The notes: generated by a model not told the origin, from the letters alone. A stretch of DNA of 64,000 nucleotides from Sorex araneus (GCF_027595985.1 NC_073307.1:48834509-48898508), one strand, 5' to 3'. Shown: positions 45,390-56,864, counted from the first letter of the stretch. Numbers and translations: made by a program.

Positions 45390-46288
45390 CCAGATAAATC
45401 CGGAGTTGCGGAGTGCAAAATGGACCCTCTGCCGGCTAAAGACTTTGATTCCAGAGACCTTCTAACACATTTTGGCATCCAACGCAGCTTCTTACAGCAA
45501 ATGCACTGGGACTGTCAGATGGGCTATGCAATTTCTGGCAGAATTTTCCCTGGACATATTCATATAATAAATATATATATACAGAAATCCAAAGAGAGTT
45601 AACATCTCTTAATTGTCAGCAACGTGAAAGGGTTCCTTTTTAGCAGGTCTGACTTTGGGGGGAAACTCCAAATAATAACAGTGAGTTTTTTGTTAAAATA
45701 TTGAAGGTAATCAAAGTAACAGCCATTTCTCTGGACTGTGAACTAAGCAACAGCCCCACGCCAGCCGAGAAGAGGAAATATCCCTCTTTCCCGGTTGTTT
45801 CCCATTTTCGGGGAGAAACGCGGCTTGGCGTCCACCATAATATGAGGCGCGGGAAGAGGGATGAGGGAAAAAAAAAGGAAAAGGAAAAAAAAGAGTTACG
45901 TACTTGGAGCAGTGGGGCTACATATCTCTTCATTCTCAGCAATGGAAAACTAATTATCAAATGCTTCCTTGGTAGTAGGGCTGTCTTTCTTGGGGGGAAA
46001 CTCCAATAACAATAGTGAGTTTGTGTTGAAATATGGAATGTAATCAAGGTGAAGAGAAAATGAAGTGAAATTCATCAGTTATGCAGTTGGGGGGGCGGGG
46101 GCAGGAGGTTTACTGGGGTTTTTGGTGGTGGAATATGGGCACTGGTGAAGGGATGGGTGTTTGAATATTGTATAACTGAGACAAGCCTGAGAACTTTGTA
46201 ACTTTCCACATGGTGATTCAATAAATAAATACATATATTTATTTATATATATTCATATTCATGTAATAAATATATATATTTATTTCTA
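45390..46288 (+). mobile_element. GC-headed composite retroelement (copy 3), plus, with 15 bp target duplication
   Basis: Flanked by 'tatatactgaatgtg' at 45375-45389 and 46289-46303; unit 1 near 21330 is empty. It carries two copies of the L1-type 3' block (45610-45725 and 45935-46050, 'ggggggaaactccaa'). Between them is a GC-rich piece (45730-45860, 'ccggttgtttcccattttcg'), and after the second copy comes an A/T-rich tail with (TA)n. It has no coding capacity. Confidence 0.75.
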
Positions 46289-46435
46289 TATATACTGAAT
46301 GTGTGTGTGCATATGCACACGTGTGCACAAGATCTTGAATTTGCTGGGCATTTTAGTAATGTTAATTCTTCCTTCAATTAGCATTAAAAAATCCATTCTT
46401 TTGTATCTTTTATTTCATTAAGTATTTTAATAGTT

Positions 46436-46570
46436 CACACATGGCAGTGCTCAGGGCTTACTCATCCCTCTGTGCTCAGGGATCACTCCTGGAAGGCCCG
46501 GGGGAACCATATGGAGGGTTTGAGATCAAACCCAAGTTGGCTTCATGCAAGCAAATGACCTATCTGCTGT
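46436..46570 (-). mobile_element. Old SOR-like SINE, minus, head-truncated (unit 2)
   Basis: Paralog of 21476-21622. Confidence 0.65.
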
Positions 46571-46719
46571 TTCTTCTATTTCCTTGTGTTGTTATCATTA
46601 ATTCCTGGGTACTTGTCTCTTTAATGAATGTGGTGGTGAATGTGATCATTTTCTTTTTATCTCTTTGTGATTTTTGATCACTCTTTTAGCAAATCAAGTA
46701 TAATAAGCAACATAAAATA

Positions 46720-46860
46720 AATTATTGAGGGCCTGCTATGGTGCGTGCTTAAGGGGTGGTTGGGAAAATTGGAGATAATGATGGTGGGAAGGTGTGATGA
46801 TGGTGGGATTGTGTTGGAATATTGAATGTCTGTAAGAAATCATCATGAATTAAAACAATT
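46720..46860 (+). mobile_element. Retroelement 3' end, plus (unit 2)
   Basis: Paralog of 22542-22680. Confidence 0.5.
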
Positions 46861-48669
46861 TTTAAAATTTTAAAAAGAGAAAGAAATTAGGTTCTGACTG
46901 AACCTCTATTTTATTTATCAAAACCAGAAATTTCTGGCTATTGTAAGTGGTCAGTACTATGTATGTATCTCAAATAACTATCATTTTCTCCATTGACAAT
47001 TGAAAAAAACAAATTACCAATGTTTTGATTCTTAACAATTAATTTTTCATGAATCACTGTTTAAAAATTTGTTTGTAACCTTTAGGGTCACCTTAACCAA
47101 ATCCAAAAGTATGCATAGAATTCTGCAAACTGTTAGGAGAAATTAAACAACATTATTTTCAAATTGGCCATTAATTATTCCAAGGTGACTCCCAATCCTT
47201 AGAGATGAAACTAAGGAGTAATTATGTTAAATAATTTTAAAATAAATTATCTTAAAAAGAATTACCAATGTTTATGTAAATTATGCAGTCTTGTGATATA
47301 TGATTTTGTGTTTAGTATTCACTGTATGTGAATTAACTACATATTCATTGTCTATATCATAGTTATGCACATTTTTAGGGAAAATTAACTATTCATAAGC
47401 AGCTTCTCATCTCTCTGCTTGGCATAAATTTCCTCATCTTCTTCCGAAGACTTGTGCTACTCAGACTTGCTTTATGACATATACATTCTTTCTTGCCAAT
47501 AAATTCCTTCTTTTCTATAAACCAGTTTTGTGAATTATTAGAACACAGTGAGACAACTTGAAACATATGTTCCACCTTCTGCTAATTCACCTTAAGAATA
47601 ATTACATGCAAAATTATGTTTTATATAAGCTTTACATTCATCATACTGTATAATTTACAAGACATCATACACATTAAAGTTAAATTAAATATGATTTATT
47701 TGTTAGCATAAAACTCATTACAGTTGAGAAAACTACTTATTTCAAATGGAGAGGACCTAAAGCAGAAGGGAGATTGGGTATAGTGGCTACCGTGAACTGT
47801 AGTGAAAAGTGGACAGTAGGGAAGAGATTGTTGTCACTCAGAGACCACTAATAGTCACAAAATAACATATCTCCACGAAACCACAATAGCTAGGTGAATG
47901 GGACACTTCACTCTGGGAGCTGCAGGTACAACATTCTTTTGGTGTGATACAGAAGCCTGGACCCCACCAAAACAGCTGAGACCGTCTTTCTCACATCTGA
48001 GCCCCAAGACTCTTCTGTGTTTTTTGTTGTTTATGCCATTGTAACTAATAAAAATCATCACCATTAATATGATCAAAAATTAATTTTTATAATCATCAAT
48101 TATTGTCCCCTATGGCCAAAATACTCAGAAGATTATGAAAAATGAGGTTAAAGGGGTTAGAACAAGCCAACTGAAGCATGAACTGTTTTAGACACAGGAG
48201 GTGCCAACCCTCAAAAATGAGTCTGAATGACAGATGTTTCTCCCTGTGCAATATTATGGAATGACAATGCCATGGCAAATGAAATTAATTACAATAGCTA
48301 CAAAGACACGTTAAAAGGTTCAGACAAATTTGATTACAAGTTATGTAAGTGTAGAATACATCTATGTTGTTACCAAATTTAACTCAAGTTTCTTTTCCTT
48401 ACTATATACCTCATATATGTTTTTCACTTTTCATATCATTTATTAGTCATTTTAAAGATTAACAAATTCTGGCACATTTCCTTATACAACAACTTTAAGG
48501 TATTGCTAACATCACAACCATCTCAACAGAAAATCTCTATTATAATTATCTAATAATTCAAGGTCAGGAATATAAGTTTTTGTAAAATTCCCCTTAAATG
48601 AGTGTCATAATTACCTTGTTCATTTTTAAAATATGTTTATTATAGTTTAGGTAATAGGGTTCTAGTACT
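46861..48669. other. End of unit 2, no gene seen
   Basis: 46861-47655 matches the end of unit 1. 47656-48669 has no other copy in the window and carries no recognisable gene or repeat. Confidence 0.55.
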
Positions 48670-48768
48670 GATGTGACAAAAACAGTAACAAGAAGTCTCA
48701 CAATTGGAGACGTTACTGGTGCCCGCCCGAGCAAATTAATGAATAACGAGATGACAGTGCAGTGCAGT
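48670..48768 (+). mobile_element. Second-type SINE 3' fragment, plus
   Basis: Body and tail ('acaaaaacagtaacaagaag', 'gagacgttactggtgcccgc', 'gagatgacagtgcagtgcag'). Confidence 0.8.
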
Positions 48769-48984
48769 TTAAAAGTTTTATTAAAACTTCACAGTTTACA
48801 TCAATTCATAGTTTAATAGTAGACATATAATATAACAGCATCAATCCCGCCACCAGGGCCAAACTCCCTCCAACAATGTTTTCAGTTCCCTCCCATAATT
48901 TCCCTGCAGCCCTAGCTCCAGCCAGCCCTCTTCACAGGTTTCTTTCTAAATTCTGTTGGAAAGTTTAGGTATATGAAATTGATT

Positions 48985-49160
48985 GATTCATTTGGTTTTG
49001 GGGATCACATCCAATGTGCTCAGGGGGAGTTGCCTGATTGTGCATGCAGGAATCACTCCTGGTGGACTCAGGAGACCATACGGGATGCAGGGATGGCACC
49101 AGGATCGGCCACATGCGAGGCAAGTGCCCTGCAAGCTCTACTAGTTCTCTTGTCCCCGAG
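48985..49160 (-). mobile_element. Old SOR-like SINE, minus (unit 3)
   Basis: Paralog of 1031-1196, at the very start of unit 3. Confidence 0.75.
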
Positions 49161-49299
49161 AGCTTGACAGATTTCGAATGTTATTCACGTATCTGAATTG
49201 TTGTGTGTAAATATATTGCCTAGCCTAATTATTTTAATTCTAATTTCTTTTGTCACGTGCAACATTTTTTAGTTCACGTTTCATTTGCTGATTTTTATT

Positions 49300-49680
49300 T
49301 TTTCTCATCTTTGCCAGTGGAATCAAGTAACTGGAAACATCATTGATTCCTGAATCCAAGTAGTTCTGCTTATGTTTCAACAATGTACTTTATAGTTTCT
49401 GATATAATCTCTAGGTTTCAGATCCACTTAGATCCAATTTTTTGCATGATGTGAGATAGAAATCAAATTTTACTGCTTCACAGGGCTTTATCCAATTTTC
49501 CAACAACAACTCTTTAAGAGACTTCTTGATCCACTCATGCATCCAACTCCTCCGTCATAGAATAACCATCTCTATTTCTGAGGACTGATCACTGGGAGTT
49601 CAGTTCTGTTCCATTCATCTGTCAGACTATCTTAATTCACAAGGAAATTTTTGTATAATTCTTAGGTGAGTGAGTTTTTA
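49300..49680 (-). mobile_element. Ancient L1 ORF2 fragment, minus (unit 3)
   Basis: Paralog of 1320-1695 and 23561-23940. Confidence 0.65.
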
Positions 49681-49725
49681 TTGACTTTTTAAATGATCCT
49701 GGTAATTTTCTATAATTTGTGTGCA

Positions 49726-49990
49726 TTTTTTCCTGGAGCATTTGGCTGCTAATGTAACCTCTTTATTTTTATTATGTTTCCCCCCCCCCCCGCACTGCAG
49801 AGCCTGGCAAGCTACCCGTGACATATTTGATATGCCAAAAACAGTAACAACACCGTGCTCTTAGTGTTCCTGGAGCGAGCAGACGCCATTGCTACACTAA
49901 CAAGCAACAGAGACAAATGAAGACATTACTGGCGACGGCTCAAGCAAAATCGATGAAAAATGGGATGACAGTGATAACAATGACAGTGAT
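49726..49990 (+). mobile_element. Second-type SINE variant, plus, with foreign middle (unit 3 only)
   Basis: After a run of 13 C (49782-49794) come the body 'cagagcctggcaagctaccc' and 'gccaaaaacagtaacaacac'. An unrelated block of about 60 bp (49854-49912) follows, then the usual tail. The site is empty in units 1 and 2. Confidence 0.65.
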
Positions 49991-50264
49991 ATTTGTGTAT
50001 AGACATTTTCTTGGCACATCAATTTAAAAGAGTTGCTTAAAACACTAATGCAACGTAAGGAACATAAATTATAATTGAACAAATAAAGGTCAATCACTAA
50101 CCTATTAAATAGCAATTAGGAGAAATATTTAAAATAGACACCCTCAGTTTTTATCTAAACTATGGTATTACTATATGAGACCTATGAAATTTAGTCTTGA
50201 TTTGTGAAATATATTCAACACACTATCCATTTGTTCATAACATTATTCTGGTTCTTTTTGTTGT

Positions 50265-50400
50265 TTTTTTGTGCCATACCAGGTGTTTCTTAGGGCTTAT
50301 TTCTGGCTCTACACTCAAAAATCATGCCAGGTGGGGCTCATATGCAGTGCTGGGGTCAGCCACATTCAAGGCAAACATCCTACCTGCTGGACTGTCTTTA
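50265..50400 (-). mobile_element. Old SOR-like SINE, minus (unit 3)
   Basis: Paralog of 2222-2375. Confidence 0.65.
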
Positions 50401-50634
50401 GTGTCATAAAATTATTGCTTAAGATAAAGGCACACACATATATCAAATGAATTCATATAAATATAAATACTAATATATTACAAAAATATGAACTTATTGT
50501 GGATGTTGATTTTCACCTCTGTTTGGGTAGTTAATATTTGTAATCAAACAATTACAGGTTTTAAAACTACAGGAGAAGAATAGAGCTATCTTCTAGCTTC
50601 TTAACCTCTCAGATCCTTTACCTCCTCTTTGTAG

Positions 50635-50830
50635 TCTCAGAAGACAGCTCTGAAGAGAAAATCATCAACCAATACCCAAGTGGGTACTACAAAATGAGGG
50701 ATGATGTCATGCTACCATTTCTCATTATACTGTTAAATGACCACAGTCTACTTATCTGTCTGAGGAGAGCTGCGGATCATGAGAAGCTGGGTTCATCCAG
50801 AATAGTGAAGAGATCTACAAAAGCCAAACG
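50635..50830 (+). other. Candidate 5' exon of OR-C (unit 3 copy)
   Basis: A 196 bp segment with the conserved acceptor (ends 50634) and donor (gt at 50831). One frame is open through all 65 codons and stops in the donor. Unknown peptide. It lies about 8.9 kb before OR-C because of insertions between. Confidence 0.35.
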
Positions 50831-51199
50831 GTAATTTTTGTAAGTATTCTGCCTGTGATATATTACATTAAACATTTTACATTTTTCTATCATTCATTGT
50901 TTTAAACTTTTCGAAAATATATTATAATTTATTAAGAGAAATGTATTAAGAAAGAAGTTTTGGTTTGTGAAACACTTGTTTATAACATTAGATATGCGTT
51001 AGGTATATGGCATATCTCAACACCTGTACATATTCCTTTGTAATATTCACAGCATGCAAATCACCCCTTTGCATGATGTGCTTACTCCCCGTCTCAACCC
51101 CTTTTCTTGGAATGCTTTACTTTCTCACAGTATAAGCATTTTATGGGTTATCTTTGTTTGCTCACTTGTTTCGTTTCTATTAATTTATTTTAATGATTT

Positions 51200-51440
51200 T
51201 TTTAAATTTTTTGTATTAATCCATCATGAGATACAAAGTTGTTCCTGACTGGGTTTCCATCCTATAATGGTCTCACTGTCCCTTCACCAGTGTATATTTT
51301 CCACCACCCAAGTCCTTCAGCCTCCCACCCTCAATCTGCCTTCTGCCTTTATAGCATGCACTTCTCTCTCTCTCTCTTTTTCTCTCTGTCTCTGTGTGTG
51401 TGTCTGTCTGTATGTCTCTATCTCTCTCTCAGCATTATGG
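51200..51440 (-). mobile_element. Old L1 3' end, minus, with TC/TG tract (unit 3)
   Basis: Paralog of 3155-3475; the microsatellite is at about 51363-51430. Confidence 0.6.
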
Positions 51441-52499
51441 TTTCCATTGCAGCTACTGAGGTTGTATGCATATCCCTCTACCTGCTTTCAGAATTCAATT
51501 CTTATCCAGAGTGATCATGTCATAGTAATCCCTTCTCTCCCCTAACTGTCCTCGACCCATCACTTGAGACGAGAAAGCTTCAATCCATGGACCAGTGGAT
51601 TGAAGATATTATTTTATCTATTTCAGTACTTAAAATAATGTTTTCTGATATTGGAAAAAATGATTATACTATATTAAATTTTTGTTGACGTAGCCTTCAT
51701 GTACAAATTATACATATACATATATTAGAATTAAAATTCTAAGCTTCTTCAAAATATTTTAGATTAAGGGTTCCTGCAAATGACATACCAATTATCACTC
51801 TACAACTATCTGCTTGGTTCCCTTTCTTTGTTTGCCTCATCCTGTACTTCTCTAGTAACATTAGTTCTTTATATGTTTTCTTGAGAATAATTTTTTGATA
51901 GAATGGGAGCTTAAGTTTTCCAGATGAAATGGTCAATGGGTGGCAAGTACACAAATTATAAGGTATTTAATTGCAGTCTAAAATTTCCCACTATACTCAT
52001 CAGAATCCTGTGTTCTCAGGGACTAAGTTACAGGCTTAGGTACCGTATCTATGCTGCTACATCTCATACTGCTTCCTGATTTTGTTCTTCTTGTTTGTGT
52101 GTTTTAATTTGGCCCCTTATTCCTCTTTTATCTGACACTAGTGGTAGAATATAAAAATAAAGGGCATTTTTGTGTAATGAAATGTGTCCTATATTTATCT
52201 AAAATTTATATTGAAGTTTCAATTTTCTGTTCTCTGTGCTTTAGTACTTCAGATTTAGAGTTTAAGTAACTTGAATGATATCTAACATACTTTGGAATTA
52301 TTAGTAAAATGAAGTATTAAGGTGTTGAAACTTTTCCTTGAAATGTTCCTGCATGTCTACTACTTCACAATATAATTTTTATAAACTAAAATATATCTTT
52401 GTAAAAAATAATATTCAATATTAAATTTAAATGATGCAAATTTTTAATCTCTATAAGATAAAATGGTGGCACTATACTGATTACATTAAATGCCATAAG
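51441..52499. other. Unassigned AT-rich unit sequence
   Basis: Shared with units 1 and 2. No gene seen. Confidence 0.6.
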
Positions 52500-52650
52500 G
52501 GAGCCAGAGAGCCAGCACTAAGCACTGAGTGATGGTGTGTCTGCAGAAAATTTTAATTCAGTCTCCATCATGATATGGTGTCCTGAGCAGTGGAAACAGA
52601 ACTGGGAGTAAATTGAGAGCATCACCAGGTTTAGGGAGTGACAAAAATAT
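52500..52650 (+). mobile_element. Old SINE, plus (unit 3)
   Basis: Paralog of 4502-4650. Confidence 0.6.
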
Positions 52651-52735
52651 TAAGTAAAATAAAATAAAAACCACATATGTATTGCTTCTACTGATCATTA
52701 TTTTTTAATTTTGTAAGCATTTAAAATTATACACT

Positions 52736-52917
52736 GGGGCTGGAGCGATAGCACAGCGGGTAGGGCGTTTGCCTTGCACGCGGCCGACCCAGGTTCAATC
52801 CCCGGCATCCCATATGGTCCCCCAAGCACGGCCAGGAGTAATTCCTGAGTGCAAAGCCAGGAGTAACCCCTGAGCATCGCTGGGTGTGACCCAAAAAGCA
52901 AAATAAATAAATAAATA
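52736..52917 (+). mobile_element. Youngest-looking SOR-like SINE, plus, with 13 bp target duplication
   Basis: A full-length tRNA-derived SINE with a near-perfect Pol III A box 'tagcacagcggg' (52749-52760) and B box 'ggttcaatccc' (52792-52802), a body ending 'gggtgtgacccaaaaagc' and an (AAAT)n tail. Direct repeats 'aaaattatacact' at 52723-52735 and 52918-52930. Empty in units 1 and 2. Best type copy of the family here. Confidence 0.95.
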
Positions 52918-53452
52918 AAAATTATACACTGAATCATATTTATATAACCACAGCCAGAATAGACTACCCTTAAGAGTACCCAATTTAATTGGACTATAGT
53001 CTGTCTTCAGTATTTAACACATATGAAAATTTTGAGCAACAAAAAGGAAAGAACAATGAATCGAGTGAGTGATCAAGACTCCTTTCTGCTGAGTGTTGCT
53101 CTCTGCTTACATTTTCTAAGAAAACTGATTGCTGCAAGGAGTAGTGTAGTGAATATGAAAAGCAAACACAAAGTAAATTCTTGTCTTTTCAAAGGCAGTT
53201 ACATTCTACATCTTTTCCCCTTTAAAACATAGTATGTGGGAGGCAGAAGAAAGAGAAGTTATAAAAACTATACTTGAGAGGCAAAACAGGATTCTCTATG
53301 AGGAAAACAAAGACAAAGGCACAAACGTATAAAATGATCTGTTTTTATATAGTAACTGATACATATATGTTTTATATTGTACCTGATATATTTATATAGA
53401 TATATAGAGCAGTGTAGTATATGTACCAGGTGACGCATATAGTTCTTAATAT

Positions 53453-53703
53453 CACTGTCACTGTCACTGTCATCCCATTGTTCATCAACTTGCTCAAGCA
53501 GGTACCAGTAACGTCTCCACTGTGAGACTTGTTGTTACTGTTTTTGGCATATCGAATACACCACAGGTAGCTTGCCAGGCTCTGCCATGCGGGCATAATA
53601 CTCTCAGTAGCTTGCCAGGCTCTCCAAGAGGGACGAAGGAATCAAACCGGGGTCCACCGAGTGCAAGGCAAATGCCCTACCTGCTGTCCTATCACTCCAG
53701 TCC
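53453..53703 (-). mobile_element. Full-length second-type SINE, minus (3' end of the composite)
   Basis: (CACTGT)n tail at 53453, body, and tRNA-like head near 53703. Its head is followed by no copy of the target repeat. Confidence 0.9.
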
Positions 53704-53827
53704 AGCTTTTATCCTTAGTACCATAAGAAGAAAAGAAAAAAAAAGATGTAGCATATCATTTTATAGAGTTCCAAAATTCAGCTGAAGCAAACAGTTGTCT
53801 TTAATTTTTAAAAACCAGGGCAATAGG

Positions 53828-53945
53828 ATCCCAGAGTGATAGTACAGTGGGTAGGGTGCTTGCCTTGCACGCAGCCAACCAGGGTTCAATCCCTGACATC
53901 CTATATGTTCCCCTGAGCACTGCCAGGTGTGGCCCAAAAAGCAAA
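53828..53945 (+). mobile_element. SOR-like SINE, plus, internally shortened
   Basis: Head and B box ('gggttcaatccctgac') intact; the middle of the body is deleted before 'gtgtggcccaaaaagc'. Confidence 0.8.
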
Positions 53946-54059
53946 TAAATCAAGGACACAAATAAAATAAAAACCAGAAAGAAAACATTTAAAAAAAAGA
54001 CCCAGGTAATGTTACCTAAATCTGATTTCTCTTAGAACAACCAACTAGTCAGTATGGGG

Positions 54060-54195
54060 ATTAAGACCTTGCTTGTGACAGCCCTGTTTAAATTCCCAAG
54101 ATCATGTATGGTCCCCAAAACCACCAGGGGTCATCCCTGAGCACAGAGCCAGGAATAGTCCATAAGCACTGCTGTGTGTGGCCCAAGAGGGGGAG
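54060..54195 (+). mobile_element. Old SOR-like SINE, plus
   Basis: A decayed copy ('accaccaggggtcatccctg', 'gtgtggcccaagagggg'). Confidence 0.6.
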
Positions 54196-54289
54196 GGGCA
54201 CAAAAATCATTTCAGGCTCCCTTCCCTCTCAGCTGGCCCTTTCTGGGAACAGCCAGGGGCATGCCACCCACACATCCACACACCCCCAC

Positions 54290-54430
54290 TCCAGTCTCTT
54301 CCCTTAGCCCTTCAAGTGGGCACACACACACAGCACAAACCAGCAGTGGGCACACCCCCACACACCCACCCAACTTTTCCCTTCTCCCTTCAAGTTAGCA
54401 TGCATGCACACACACACACACACACACACA
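54290..54430. repeat. CA-rich low-complexity sequence with (CA)n
   Basis: Repeated CACACA and CACACCC runs leading into a (CA)n run at 54406-54431. Confidence 0.85.
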
Positions 54431-54672
54431 CCCTGTCAGGGACCAGCAGTAGGCACACAAACATGTACACACACAGACACACACCCTGTCAGAGATCAGC
54501 AGTGGGCACACACATATACACACACACATACATATACCCTTTCAGGGACCAGCTTTTGGCACACACATGTATAAACACAGACACAAACCCTGTCAGGGAC
54601 CAGCAGTGGGCATACACATGTACACACACACAGATACACAACCTGTCAGGGACCAGCAGTGGGCACACATGG

Positions 54673-54708
<36 letters not shown>
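54431..54708. repeat. Minisatellite, about five copies of a ~54 bp unit
   Basis: Each copy opens 'ccctgtcagggaccagcagt' or a close variant (starts near 54432, 54486, 54537, 54588 and 54639) and continues with CA-rich sequence. The last copy ends in a longer (CA)n run (54675-54708). Confidence 0.9.
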
Positions 54709-54710
<2 letters not shown>

Positions 54711-55495
54711 TGTCTTTTCTCTTAAGTCCTTCTCTCCTCCCCTCACCAGCCTGGATCTTCCCAACTTCACACTCCCCCAGGTCTCCTTCCCCGGACCAGG
54801 GCCAAGGCCTGCAGTGTGAGGGGTGGGGGAAGTGCAGTGTCTCCTCAGAGGACTGACAAGTTCTCTTCAGAAGACAGCCCGGGCATGCCAGGCATGCACT
54901 CAGCCCAGGTTCCACACCCGGCATTGCACTACACAGTCCCCTGAGCATCACCCCCAGGTAAGCCCCGGAGGCCCGAGCACCACATCAGAATGGCCTGGAG
55001 AACCTCCATGCACGTCCTCAGTCCTGTGGCTCTGGGCTTCTTGAGCATCCCTCCGAAAGGCCCCCCAGCCCCCTCAAAAGAGGAGGCAGCCCTGGCTCCC
55101 CTACCACCACCCAGGCCCAGCCCAGGAGAGGCCAGTTTCCCAGCTCACCTCCCTGCTTCCAAAACAGCCGGCAGCCACAGCCAGGCCAAGCACAAAGCCC
55201 CCTGGTGCCACAGAAGAGCTAGGGAAGGGCCCCTCTCCCCAAAGGGAGGCCATCTAAGGGGGAAGCTAGGGGGGAGTCTGCAATGGTTGGGGGCTAGAAA
55301 TACCTTGCACCATGACTCCCTCCTTTATCCCACATCCTCCTATCTGGAATGCCCCCATCCAGCCTCTTCCTGTCTGCAGATACAGCTCAAGCCAGCAGGA
55401 AGGAATAACCCCCCAGGACACTCTCCTCCCAAATGTCTCCGCTTTCAGCTCCTCAGGGAGCACGGAGCCCCTTACCCAGGTCGGGATTGTTTTTA
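54709..55495. other. GC-rich unassigned sequence inside the composite
   Basis: Clearly richer in G and C than the rest of the window, so it probably came from another place. A decayed SINE-like stretch is at 54870-54970. Open frames exist (for example 54990-55496, plus) but are proline-rich with no recognised domain. No gene is claimed. Confidence 0.5.
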
Positions 55496-55533
55496 ATTAA
55501 TTACTTAATTGTTAGTAATAATTAATTAATTGG

Positions 55534-55694
55534 TTTTTTATTTTGAGGCGATGCACAGGGACCATTCCTGACTCTGCACTCAGAAATTACTCCTGGTGGT
55601 GCTAGGGGGACCATATGGAATGCTGGGTATCAAACCCAGGTAGGCCACATGCAAGGCAAACGCCCTCCCCACTGTGCTATCTCTCCAGCCCCCA
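55534..55694 (-). mobile_element. SOR-like SINE, minus (5' end of the composite)
   Basis: A full-length minus-strand SINE whose head abuts the right-hand target repeat. Its A-rich end lies at about 55530, next to an AATTAATTAATT run. Confidence 0.9.
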
Positions 55695-55944
55695 ATAGTT
55701 CTTAATATATATGCGAGAGGGCAAGAGAAAACTGGGAACATTAGTGGTGGGAAATGTACACTGGTGAAGAGACGGGTGTTGGAATATTACATGACTCAAA
55801 CCCAATCATGAATAACTTTTTAACTGTGTGTGTCATGTGATACAATAAAAATAATTTTTAAAAATATAAAAGCTTATAGTATATAGAAAACTCTCCACAC
55901 AAACTTGACAATCTAAGTCTGGATCTAATATCATCAGACAATGG

Positions 55945-56112
55945 TATCAGGGCCTTCTAACAGCAGGTAGGGCATTTCCTTTGCACGGAGCCAACCCAGG
56001 TTTGTTTCCTGGCATCCCAGTTGGTCCCCTGAGCACTGCCAGGAGTAACTGCTGAGTGCAGAGCCAGGAATAACCTGAGTGTGGCCCATAAATGACAACA
56101 ACAATAACAACA
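55945..56112 (+). mobile_element. SOR-like SINE, plus (unit 3)
   Basis: Paralog of 5508-5703. Confidence 0.75.
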
Positions 56113-56864
56113 TCAAAGGATAGTACCAATCCCATGTTTTTCACATAATAATTATCAATGTTCTAGGCACCTTCAATATTTTGCCTCATTTGAACCTTAC
56201 CATGTCTCAATAAAATATTCTTCTTATTCTCAATTTTTTTGTAAAGTACAGAGGAATGGTGCACAGAGGCAAAGCTGAATTCAGAGCTCCAGTCCACTCT
56301 TGGATAAATTCTAATGTTAGGATCCTGGTCTACCTTCGAATATACATGTTTCATTTATCCCCATGTGTTTCAGAGCATAATATGCCTGTGAAGGAAAAGG
56401 GAGCTCAAGTATTTTACATGTTCAAATTATATGTAAATTTAATTTCCTTATTTGTTATGTTATGTTAGTACTGAGGCAAAATGGTTATAATAAAATTAAT
56501 ATTCATGCTTTTGGTGTAGAAAGTAGCTGCAAATCATGACCAAAGTGCTTTAAAATTCCCCATCCCAATCCTTCCATTACTATGACTCCTTTACCCAATC
56601 TGAAGACCCAACACGCTAACTCAATGATTTGGAAATAATTATCCTCCTATCAAATACATCTCCAACTATTTAACTACCTCAGTTTCTGCAAATGCTAACC
56701 AACAGATTAATTGAACTCTGAACTCTGACTTATATAAGAATGTGTCTCTGTCTTTAATAAATACATCTTCTGTTATTGTTTACATATTTTTGGTAAACCA
56801 CCATATCTAGTAAGATTTTAGCTGATCTTGAATGTAGCAATAGTATCAATGATTAAATTTTTTT
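56113..56864. other. Unassigned AT-rich unit sequence
   Basis: Shared with units 1 and 2. No gene seen. Confidence 0.6.

Larger units (their letters stand above)
23561..48960 (+). repeat. Tandem duplication unit 2 (carries OR-B)
   Basis: Second copy of the segment. It starts inside the old L1 fragment, so it lacks the first 290 bp or so of the unit as seen at 48961-49260. It ends with about 1.3 kb (47660-48960) that unit 1 lacks. It shares the nested L1 and SINE-like block with unit 3, and the 35108-38460 and 43355-47655 blocks with unit 1. It carries its own solo LTR (35706-36332), LTR-like insertion (31441-32780), and retroelements at 39345 and 45390. Confidence 0.8.
53453..55694 (-). mobile_element. 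2.24 kb composite insertion with a single 14 bp target duplication
   Basis: The repeat 'atagttcttaatat' lies at 53439-53452 and 55695-55708. Units 1 (about 5263) and 2 (about 27798) keep the empty site. Reading minus, the block begins exactly at the head of a SOR-like SINE (55694) and ends exactly at the tail of a second-type SINE (53453), with about 1.8 kb of other DNA between. This fits retrotransposition of one long transcript that started at one SINE and ended at another; recombination between two insertions is the alternative. Confidence 0.7.

Noticed and set aside
45701-46009. 102-codon frame on plus in unit 2
   Set aside because: It lies within a non-coding composite retroelement and spans a poly-A/G tract.
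52736-52820. tRNA gene
   Set aside because: The A and B boxes belong to a tRNA-derived SINE head; no cloverleaf with a proper acceptor stem, and it is followed by a SINE body and tail.
54431-54708. CRISPR-like array
   Set aside because: The 'spacers' are CA-rich and similar to one another; this is an ordinary minisatellite in a mammalian genome.
54178-54819. 213-codon His/Thr-rich frame
   Set aside because: It is a translation of CA repeats and the minisatellite.
54990-55496. 168-codon proline-rich frame in the GC-rich block
   Set aside because: GC-rich sequence gives long chance frames; no domain, no partner copy, and it sits in an insertion.
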